Assembly: GCA_021107375.1 (NCBI GenBank)
Contig: JAIOSY010000092.1
Location: forward strand, 1-5,212
Length of the DNA: 5,212 nt
Reading direction: 5' to 3'
DNA from: Sulfurimonas sp.
GTDB taxonomy: Bacteria; Campylobacterota; Campylobacteria; Campylobacterales; Sulfurimonadaceae
A model generated the notes under the pieces. The model saw nothing but the letters and a program-made list of their open reading frames with translations. It searched no databases and was not told the DNA's origin. The position numbers were made by a program, and so were the translations under genes. Below, one piece after another: positions 1 to 5,124 of this stretch. Within the stretch, counting starts at the first letter, position 1; the number at the start of each line of letters is the position of its first letter.

Positions 1-1
1 A

Positions 2-280
2 AATATTAAACTTCCTCAAGGTTCTATCTCTAAGCAACTCTCAGAGATTCCACCAGTTCATATCAGTATTGATAGAGAAAAAAATATTAAAATAAATAAA
101 GATAATTACCAGTTAAATTCGTTTATGGATAACTTTTCTCTTTATGCTAAAAAACTTGATTTAAAAGCAACTGTCTTAATAAGTGCAGATAAAACTTTGG
201 ATTATGGTGTTGTAATGTCAGTTTTAGCAGCTGTTAAACAGGCTGGTTTTAGTGATGTTTCATTAGCAACAAATGGCTAA
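2..280 (+). CDS. ExbD/TolR-family proton-channel subunit, C-terminal part (5' end outside window)
   Basis: The open frame enters at the window edge and gives 92 residues before a TAA stop at 278-280. It ends in the pattern typical of the ExbD/TolR periplasmic domain: a strand reading VLISADKTLDYGVVMSVL, then a helix (AAVKQAGF) and a final strand (SDVSLAT). The N-terminal membrane helix with its proton-relaying Asp is upstream and not visible. Family members sit in the inner membrane with a TolQ/ExbB protein and use the proton gradient to drive TolA or TonB. Its tolA-tolB-pal neighbours argue for a TolR role in the Tol-Pal complex, although ExbD and TolR cannot be separated by sequence alone in this group. 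The next gene starts 8 bases inside this one, so translation is probably coupled. Confidence 0.88.
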   Translation, partial: NIKLPQGSISKQLSEIPPVHISIDREKNIKINKDNYQLNSFMDNFSLYAKKLDLKATVLISADKTLDYGVVMSVLAAVKQAGFSDVSLATNG

Positions 281-995
281 AGAAAATTCCTATTTTATTC
301 TAAGTGGTTTAATATCATTTTCATTATTTATACTCTTTTTATCACTTTTTTTTATTATGATGTTCTCCTCTTCAAAAATAGATACTTATGCCTTAACAAA
401 GGATAATTATATTTCAATATCATTGGATATGGTTACTACCCCAACAAAGGAACTTAAAAAAGAGATATTTATACCTGTAGAAGAATCACAAAGTATAGTT
501 GAATCCAAGGATGTAGATGTAGGGGATCTTTTTAGTGATGTTTGGACTAAAGATATTAAAATAACTAAGAAAAAAATAAAACAAGATAATAAAAGATTAG
601 AGTTAATTAGAAAAAAAATTAAAATAAAAAAAGAAAATAATGTAAATCAAGCTTCAAAAACCACTACTAAAAATGAAGCTAATATAATTTCAAATAAAAA
701 TAAAAAGAGTTCAAGCGGTGATGAAGTTAATGAATATTTAGCTAAAATTCAAGCAATTGTTTACAAGCACTTTCATCCACCAAATAATTCACAGGGTCAT
801 ACTGTAAAAGCTGTGATTGAGTTAAATGCAATTGGGAAGGTCTTGGATTTTAGGATATTAACTTACTCTTCAAATCAAGCTTTAAATCAGGAATGTGATA
901 AGATTAAATCGAGATTGCTTGGAGTTTTATTTCCATCAAATCCACAAAATCAATCTTTTAGCACGATTGTTAATATAACATCTGATAAAAATTAA
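273..995 (+). CDS. tolA: TolA/TonB-like energy-transducing envelope protein
   Basis: This 240-residue protein would carry energy from the inner-membrane proton channel to TolB and Pal. It has one N-terminal membrane anchor (about residues 8-31, rich in Phe, Leu and Ile). A periplasmic stretch follows that is very Lys-rich at about 94-146 and likely extended or helical. A TonB/TolA C-terminal-type domain spans about 151-236; its visible hallmarks are YLAKIQAIVYKHFHPP, then VKAVIELNAIGKVLDFRI, a TYSSNQALNQ segment and a late FPSNP. It is much shorter than Escherichia coli TolA (about 420 residues), mainly in the linker. The ATG overlaps the upstream stop by 8 bases, no Shine-Dalgarno sequence is evident, and the next Met lies inside the membrane segment, so this start is favoured and coupling is likely. 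The tolA name rests on neighbourhood; by domain alone it could be called TonB-like. Confidence 0.82.
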   Translation: MAKENSYFILSGLISFSLFILFLSLFFIMMFSSSKIDTYALTKDNYISISLDMVTTPTKELKKEIFIPVEESQSIVESKDVDVGDLFSDVWTKDIKITKKKIKQDNKRLELIRKKIKIKKENNVNQASKTTTKNEANIISNKNKKSSSGDEVNEYLAKIQAIVYKHFHPPNNSQGHTVKAVIELNAIGKVLDFRILTYSSNQALNQECDKIKSRLLGVLFPSNPQNQSFSTIVNITSDKN

Positions 996-1007
996 GGAAA
1001 AAAATTG
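994..1007 (+). promoter_or_regulatory. Ribosome binding site and TTG start of tolB
   Basis: AAGGA at 994-998 lies 6 bases before a TTG at 1005-1007. It partly overlaps the TAA stop of the preceding gene (993-995). This strong site decides the start: the TTG gives a clean signal peptide at once, and no in-frame ATG lies anywhere near. The 13 bases TAAGGAAAAAAAT recur exactly at the junction before fabD (5112-5124). Confidence 0.8.
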
Positions 1008-2255
1008 AAAGCATTATTTACATTATTATTTATTATTTCACTTTCGTTTGCTAATGATGCAACAATAGAAGTGATAAAAAAAGTTGAGTCTTTACCATCT
1101 TTAGCAGTTGAAGAATCATCTACTAGTTATGACGATACTTTTAAGTTAAAATTTTTTAAATCTTTTATTGCAGATTTAAATGTTATATCTATTTTTAATG
1201 TAGATAGACATTATCGTAAAATTGATTATGATGCAAATGATGTTGTCGTTGAAAATAAAGATATGAAATATGTTCTAAGATATCAGGTATTTGAAGATGA
1301 TAGTGGATATTTTAATGCAAGAATGAAACTTATAAAAGAATCACAAGAGGTAATGAATAAAAATTATAGAATAAAGAAAAAAGATTTTTATATGTTTATC
1401 TCACATGCCATGGCTTATGATATAAATGAATTTATGGGTGAACCATCTGTAGAATGGATGAAGAGAAAAGTTATATTTTCAAGAGTTGTTGCACCTAAAA
1501 AAAGTGAATTAGTTATTGCTGACTATACTTTATCTTATCAGTTTGTTGTTGTGAGTGGTGGTTTTAATGTTTTTCCTAAATGGGCTAATAAAGCACAAAA
1601 TAAATTTTATTATACTTCATTTGATGGGGATAAACCAACTTTGAAGAAAGTGGATATTAAAACAGGTAAAACAAAATCTATTATCTCATCTGATGGTATG
1701 ATGATATGTTCTGATGTAAGTGACGATGGAAATAAATTATTACTTACTATGGCACCTAAGGGACAGCCTGATATTTATCTTTATGATGTTAAAAGTAAAA
1801 AACGCTCTAGAGTTACAAAATATGGTGGTATAGATGTAAATGGACAATTTATAGATGATAAAAATATAGTTTTTATCTCAAATAGATTAGGTTATCCTAA
1901 TGTATTTTCAAAAGAACTTGCTAGCAATGATGTTGAACAGATGGTGTATTATGGAAAAAGTAATGCAGCTTGTACTGCCCATAATGAATATATAGTATAT
2001 AAAGCTAGAGAGAGCTCAAATGCATTTTCTAAAAATACATTTAATTTACATCTTATATCAACTAAAACAGATTTTATCAGAAGGCTTACTGCTAGTGGTG
2101 TAAATGAATTTCCTAGATTTTCAAAAGATGGGAATGCTATTTTATTTATAAAAAATTATAAAGCTCAAAGTTCTATAGGTATTATCAGATTAAATCATAA
2201 TAAAAATTACCTTTTCCCTCTTAAATATGGAAAAGTTCAATCTATGGATTGGTAA
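1005..2255 (+). CDS. tolB: Tol-Pal system periplasmic protein TolB
   Basis: TolB is the periplasmic beta-propeller that shuttles between Pal and TolA during outer-membrane constriction. The 416-residue product is close to the usual length (E. coli about 430). A Sec signal peptide covers residues 1-16, with a likely cut after SFA. The N-terminal alpha/beta domain spans about 17-165. The propeller from about 185 to the end has the recurring TolB/WD40-like strands: PKWANKAQNKFYYTS, GKTKSIISSDG, VSDDGNKLLLT with GQPDIYLYDV, a blade with IVFISNRLGYPNVF, IRRLTASGVNEFPRFSKDG, and a closing VQSMDW. SNRLGYPNVF near 292-301 and the NEFPRFSKDG repeat are especially typical. It starts with TTG and follows tolA by 9 bases, so it belongs to the same transcript. 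The N-terminal domain is divergent, as expected for Campylobacterota, so which residues contact TolA cannot be read off. Confidence 0.93.
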   Translation: MKALFTLLFIISLSFANDATIEVIKKVESLPSLAVEESSTSYDDTFKLKFFKSFIADLNVISIFNVDRHYRKIDYDANDVVVENKDMKYVLRYQVFEDDSGYFNARMKLIKESQEVMNKNYRIKKKDFYMFISHAMAYDINEFMGEPSVEWMKRKVIFSRVVAPKKSELVIADYTLSYQFVVVSGGFNVFPKWANKAQNKFYYTSFDGDKPTLKKVDIKTGKTKSIISSDGMMICSDVSDDGNKLLLTMAPKGQPDIYLYDVKSKKRSRVTKYGGIDVNGQFIDDKNIVFISNRLGYPNVFSKELASNDVEQMVYYGKSNAACTAHNEYIVYKARESSNAFSKNTFNLHLISTKTDFIRRLTASGVNEFPRFSKDGNAILFIKNYKAQSSIGIIRLNHNKNYLFPLKYGKVQSMDW

Positions 2256-2275
2256 TTATCTGTTATTAATATTTA

Positions 2276-2286
2276 TTTGGTATAAT
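2276..2286 (+). promoter_or_regulatory. Extended -10 promoter upstream of pal
   Basis: The bases TTTGGTATAAT contain a perfect TATAAT (2281-2286) preceded by TG one base upstream, an extended -10 element. No convincing -35 box lies at the right distance, as is common for the main sigma factor in Campylobacterota. Transcription would begin near 2292-2295, leaving a leader of about 25 bases with AGGAA at 2307-2311, 7 bases before the pal ATG. It occupies most of the 63-bp tolB-pal gap, so pal and cpoB can probably be transcribed independently of tolB. This is a prediction from sequence only. Confidence 0.72.
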
Positions 2287-2318
2287 TATTGCAATTTTAA
2301 AGTCATAGGAAATCAAAT

Positions 2319-2858
2319 ATGAAAAGTATTTTACTTTCGAGTGTTGTAACAGCACTTTTAGTTTTTAGTGGATGTAGTGATAAAAGTCCAAAGGTTGATG
2401 ATACATCAAGTGTTAGTAGTAGTGCTACTACTACTCAAGAAGTTGAAGCTGTTAAAACTGAAACAGTAGCATCTGATAGTGGAATGATTAGTTCAGGTAG
2501 TGAAAGTATTTCTGATTTAGAAAGTAAATTAACATCAATTTATTTTGCATTTGATAAGTTTAATATAAGTTCTCAAATGAAAAACAATGTATCTGCAGAT
2601 GCAGCTATTATAAAAGCAAATGCTAGTAGTTATTCATTAAAACTTGAAGGGAACTGTGATGAGTGGGGAAGTGATGAGTATAACTTTGCACTTGGTCTTA
2701 AAAGAGCTGATGCAGTTAAAAAAGCTTTAGTAGCAGAAGGTGCAGACTCTTCTAAAATAACAATGGTTAGTTATGGTGAAAGTAATCCAACATGTACGGC
2801 TAAAACTCGAGATTGTTGGTCTAAAAACCGTCGTGTAGATTTTAAACTTCTTCCATAA
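2319..2858 (+). CDS. pal: Peptidoglycan-associated outer-membrane lipoprotein Pal
   Basis: Pal anchors the outer membrane to peptidoglycan and is released or captured by TolB. The 179-residue precursor has a lipoprotein signal with VFSGC, making Cys19 the acylated residue, and Ser20-Asp21 following. A Ser/Thr-rich flexible linker covers about 20-65. The OmpA-like domain begins near IYFAFDK (74-80). The peptidoglycan-binding region runs GNCDEWGSDEYNFALGLKRA (111-130), with Asp114 and Arg129 matching the diaminopimelate-contacting Asp and Arg of the family. VSYGESNP (150-157) and NRRVDF (170-175) complete the fold. Beyond the lipid Cys there are Cys113, Cys159 and Cys166, absent from E. coli Pal; from memory, Campylobacter Omp18 has a similar pattern. 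The start is supported by AGGAA at 2307-2311 and an upstream promoter. The cpoB-like gene follows 3 bases after the stop. Confidence 0.95.
   Translation: MKSILLSSVVTALLVFSGCSDKSPKVDDTSSVSSSATTTQEVEAVKTETVASDSGMISSGSESISDLESKLTSIYFAFDKFNISSQMKNNVSADAAIIKANASSYSLKLEGNCDEWGSDEYNFALGLKRADAVKKALVAEGADSSKITMVSYGESNPTCTAKTRDCWSKNRRVDFKLLP
2415..2435 (+). repeat. Trinucleotide inverted repeat in the pal linker
   Basis: Three AGT codons (2415-2423), a GCT (2424-2426) and three ACT codons (2427-2435) form a perfect inverted repeat with 9-base arms and a 3-base loop. They encode Ser-Ser-Ser-Ala-Thr-Thr-Thr in the flexible linker after the lipid anchor. The arms are short tandem repeats, so copy number could vary by slippage without shifting the frame. 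The symmetry is certain; any function is not. Confidence 0.6.
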
Positions 2859-2861
2859 TTT

Positions 2862-3773
2862 ATGAAAAAACTAATATTAGCTACAACTTTTGTAGCTATT
2901 AGTTCTATAAGCTTATTTGCTCTAGAACCATCTGCTTTTGGGGCTGGTAACTTAGACAATCCTACTCCATACGGACTTACATCTGGTGAAAAAACTGTTC
3001 TTCAAAATAAAAAAAATCTTAAGCAAATAGTTGTTAAAAGTAACAATCAGGCAAATAAGGTTGACTCTTTAAGAGAAAGAATTGATGGATTGCAAAGTAT
3101 TGTCGAAAGTTTAAGTAGAAAAGCTCAAAAAAATAAAATATCATTAATTGATTTAAAAAATAAAAATTCTCAGGAGTTAGAAAGTTCTGATGAATATGAA
3201 AAAAGATTAAGTGAAATAACAGCAAAAAACTTTGAATCTATAGAAAAAAATAGTTTAGTTATTCAAGAACTTAGTGAAATAATAGATACAATAAATAAAT
3301 CATATGTTACTAAAGATGAATTTAATGAGTTGGTTAATGATGTTAATAAATTTAAATCTTTAGTTGCAAAAGAACTAAAAAGTGCTGCAAAAACTAAAGT
3401 ATCAAGCTTGGATAAAATGTCAAATTCTGATGTTGCAAATAAAGCCAAAGCTTTTTACAACAAAAAGTATTATACGAAAGGTATTGAATACTACAGTCAT
3501 TTAATACTTAAAAATTATAAACCTGCAAATGCACACTTTATGATTGGACAGATGAAATTTAAGAGAAAAAACTATGCAGATGCAATCTCTTTTTATAAAA
3601 AAAGTGCTGCTCTTTACTCAAAGGCATCATATATGCCAGAGCTTATGTTAAATACAGCAATATCTATGGATAAGACTGGAGATAAAAAGAATGCAAACGC
3701 ATTTTATAATGGTGTTATAGCTAAATATCCTGATTCACCTCAAGCAAGTAGTGCTAAAGAATATATAAAATAA
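2862..3773 (+). CDS. cpoB: CpoB/YbgF-like periplasmic coiled-coil and TPR protein of the Tol-Pal cluster
   Basis: CpoB/YbgF proteins act in the periplasm and in E. coli coordinate Tol with PBP1B at the division septum. This 303-residue protein has a Sec signal peptide (1-20, likely cut after LFA) and a mature N-terminus with the motif NPTPYGLT (33-40), which I associate with Campylobacterota homologues. A long predicted coiled-coil region runs from about 45 to 175, and about three TPR-like helix pairs cover 189-303 (AKAFYNKKYYTKGIEYY, NYADAISFYKKSAALY, KNANAFYNGVIAKYPDSPQA). The closing YPDSPQASSAKEYI is typical of the family. It is longer than E. coli CpoB (about 263), with the excess in the coiled coil. 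The ATG lies 3 bases after the pal stop with no visible Shine-Dalgarno sequence, suggesting reinitiation by ribosomes leaving pal. The PBP1B link is known only from enteric bacteria and is not assumed here. Confidence 0.83.
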   Translation: MKKLILATTFVAISSISLFALEPSAFGAGNLDNPTPYGLTSGEKTVLQNKKNLKQIVVKSNNQANKVDSLRERIDGLQSIVESLSRKAQKNKISLIDLKNKNSQELESSDEYEKRLSEITAKNFESIEKNSLVIQELSEIIDTINKSYVTKDEFNELVNDVNKFKSLVAKELKSAAKTKVSSLDKMSNSDVANKAKAFYNKKYYTKGIEYYSHLILKNYKPANAHFMIGQMKFKRKNYADAISFYKKSAALYSKASYMPELMLNTAISMDKTGDKKNANAFYNGVIAKYPDSPQASSAKEYIK

Positions 3774-3794
3774 CAGTTTTAGTATTTAGGGTTG

Positions 3795-3823
3795 TTAAAG
3801 TATTATATTATTTATGATAGAAT
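3795..3823 (+). promoter_or_regulatory. Possible promoter upstream of slyD
   Basis: In the 80-bp gap between the cpoB-like gene and slyD, TAGAAT (3818-3823) is preceded by TG at 3815-3816, giving the TGnTAnAAT layout also seen before pal. A weak -35 candidate TTAAAG (3795-3800) lies 17 bases upstream. The start site would be near 3829-3832, followed by AAAGG at 3839-3843, 10 bases before the slyD ATG. An overlapping TATGAT (3813-3818) is an alternative -10. The gap holds no hairpin resembling a terminator, so read-through from pal-cpoB is also likely. Confidence 0.45.
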
Positions 3824-3853
3824 TCAAAAAAATTAAATAAAGGCTTAATTAAA

Positions 3854-4375
3854 ATGGCAATAGAAGCAAATCAAATCGTATCAATAGAGTATGAAGTTAA
3901 AGATGGAGACACTGTCGTAGATAGTAATGTGGGTGGAGCTCCATTAGTATTTATGTTTGGTAAGGGTCAAATTATTTCAGGTTTAGAAAATGGAATCGTA
4001 GATATGGCTATTGGTGAAAAAGGTAATGTTTTAGTAGAACCTGAAGATGCTTATGGTGAATTAAATTCAGAAGCACAACAAGAAGTTCCTAAAGATCAGT
4101 TTGCTGGAATTGATTTAGAAATTGGAATGACACTTTATGGTCAAGGTGAAGATGGTGGAACTGTTCAAGTTATTGTTAAAGATATAGGTGAAGAGAATGT
4201 AATAATTGATTTTAATCATCCTTTAGCTGGTAAAACTTTAATGTTTAGTGTTACTGTAAATAATGTTAGAGATGCTTCTGCTGAAGAGGTAATGACTGGT
4301 ATCCCTGCTGAAAATCAACAAGAAAATGATGGTTGTGGTGGCACTGGTGGTGGCACTAGCTGTGGATGCAACTAG
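3854..4375 (+). CDS. slyD: SlyD-type FKBP peptidyl-prolyl cis-trans isomerase
   Basis: SlyD is a cytosolic prolyl isomerase and chaperone that, in species with a metal-binding tail, also handles nickel. The 173-residue protein starts with the FKBP half-domain (1-68: VSIEYEVKDGDTVVDSN, then FMFGKGQIISGLENGIVDM, then EPEDAYGE). The inserted chaperone flap domain (about 69-128) follows, and the FKBP fold closes with DFNHPLAGKTLMFSVTVNNV (119-138), the hallmark of SlyD-like proteins. The tail is short, Gly-rich and has only three Cys (161, 170, 172). It has no His, unlike the long His/Cys tail of E. coli SlyD; the only His is His122 in NHPLAG. The ATG is backed by AAAGG 10 bases upstream. The last bases of the gene are also read in another frame by the next gene. 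Confidence 0.93.
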   Translation: MAIEANQIVSIEYEVKDGDTVVDSNVGGAPLVFMFGKGQIISGLENGIVDMAIGEKGNVLVEPEDAYGELNSEAQQEVPKDQFAGIDLEIGMTLYGQGEDGGTVQVIVKDIGEENVIIDFNHPLAGKTLMFSVTVNNVRDASAEEVMTGIPAENQQENDGCGGTGGGTSCGCN

Positions 4376-5114
4376 TTTTATAGCTGTATCAAATACCTCT
4401 AAAGAGGTATTTAAAACAGCAACTCTTTTAAAAACACTTGGTGTTAATGCTCTTATAACGGGTGAGTCTGGTGTTGGAAAAAAGAGTCTTGCAAAATATA
4501 TACTTCCAGATGCTCCTATTATGGATGCTTCTAATTTTGATGAATTATTGATTACTTTAGAGAGTGTTACTCAAATTATCATAATAAATTTACAAAATTC
4601 TCCAAATTTAAATACAATAATTGATTTAATAAAAGTACATAATATAAGAGTAGTTGCAACAGCAAATAATTATATTAGTAATGATATTTTAGATGAGTTA
4701 TTTAGTGTTAAATTTGATATACCACCATTGTCACAAAGAATAGAGGATGTTGAGGCATTAATTGAACTGTTCTCTAAAGAAGCTTCTTCTCTTTTTTGTG
4801 TTGATAATGAATTTAATATAAAAAATTTCACACCTGATTTAAGTCAAAACTCAAATTCTTTAAAAAGACAAGTAATGGTTAATTATTTACTTCAAGATAT
4901 AAAAGATGTTGAATTGATGGATATAATAGAGAATTATTTATTGGATAAATTAGGTTCAAATAGTGATTATAGAAATTTTTTATATCTATATGAAGTACCA
5001 TTAATTAAAGCTGGATTAAATAAATTTAATTCTCAGCTAAAATTATCAGACAAATTGGGATTAAATAGAAATACATTAAGAAAAAAAATAGCTGATAATA
5101 AGCAATATTTATAA
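4362..5114 (+). CDS. Fis-type helix-turn-helix protein with a degenerate AAA+ (sigma-54-activator-like) domain
   Basis: The preferred GTG start at 4362 gives 250 residues and overlaps slyD by 14 bases. The ATG at 4326 would add only MMVVVALVVALA, which is the shifted reading of the slyD Gly/Cys tail, so it is disfavoured. From the GTG start, Walker A is GESGVGKK (34-41), close to the NtrC-family GESGTGKE. After only about 30 residues comes a hydrophobic strand (IIIINLQNS, 72-80) where Walker B should be, with Asn-Leu in place of the usual Asp-Glu. A sensor-I-like IRVVATANNY (95-104) and IPPLSQRIEDVEALIELF (120-137) match the NtrC-type order. The GAFTGA loop and the usual arginine finger are not seen. 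The C-terminus (about 203-250) resembles Fis, ending LGLNRNTLRKKIADN. It is probably a DNA-binding regulator with an unknown target. It sits between slyD and fabD, 10 bases before the fabD ATG. Confidence 0.75.
   Translation: MDATSFIAVSNTSKEVFKTATLLKTLGVNALITGESGVGKKSLAKYILPDAPIMDASNFDELLITLESVTQIIIINLQNSPNLNTIIDLIKVHNIRVVATANNYISNDILDELFSVKFDIPPLSQRIEDVEALIELFSKEASSLFCVDNEFNIKNFTPDLSQNSNSLKRQVMVNYLLQDIKDVELMDIIENYLLDKLGSNSDYRNFLYLYEVPLIKAGLNKFNSQLKLSDKLGLNRNTLRKKIADNKQYL
4391..4412 (+). repeat. Perfect 9-bp inverted repeat just after the slyD stop
   Basis: AAATACCTC (4391-4399), loop TAAA, then GAGGTATTT (4404-4412) are exact complements. The repeat begins 16 bases after the slyD stop and lies within the early codons of the Fis-type gene. 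It is followed by AAAACAGC rather than a T-run, so it does not look like an ordinary intrinsic terminator. It could fold in the mRNA, slow ribosomes or be a protein-binding palindrome, or it may be a chance effect of the codons for Asn-Thr-Ser-Lys-Glu-Val-Phe. Confidence 0.5.
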
Positions 5115-5118
5115 GGAA
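5113..5118 (+). promoter_or_regulatory. Ribosome binding site of fabD
   Basis: AAGGAA overlaps the TAA stop (5112-5114) of the Fis-type gene and lies 6 bases before the ATG at 5125. The overlap of stop and ribosome site indicates tight coupling in one transcript. No promoter is evident in the 10 bases between the genes. Confidence 0.8.
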
Positions 5119-5124
5119 AAAAAT

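Noticed and set aside
683..688. TATAAT inside the tolA-like gene as a possible promoter for tolB
   Set aside because: It has no TG extension or -35 box, lies more than 300 bases before tolB, and such hexamers are expected by chance in AT-rich coding DNA.
2771..2959. 62-codon minus-strand open frame across the pal/cpoB junction
   Set aside because: It is antisense to two well-supported genes, has no recognisable domain, and no ribosome site is apparent; it is a shadow frame.
3034..3225. 63-codon minus-strand open frame inside the cpoB-like gene
   Set aside because: Its Phe/Leu-rich product is simply the antisense of Lys/Glu-rich coiled-coil codons.
3263..3448. 61-codon minus-strand open frame inside the cpoB-like gene
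   Set aside because: It lies wholly antisense to coiled-coil coding sequence and has no independent support.
3831..3850. AATTAA/TTAATT inverted repeat placing the slyD ribosome site in its loop
   Set aside because: Six A-T pairs would be too weak to regulate, and such repeats are common by chance here.
4326..4361. Upstream ATG start for the Fis-type gene, giving an apparent hydrophobic N-terminus or signal anchor
   Set aside because: The Val/Ala-rich stretch is the shifted reading of the repetitive SlyD Gly/Cys tail, and a cytosolic DNA-binding protein needs no such segment; GTG 4362 is preferred, though not proven.
4391..4412. Hairpin as an intrinsic terminator of slyD
   Set aside because: No T-run follows the stem and it lies inside the next gene, so I kept it only as an inverted repeat of unknown role.
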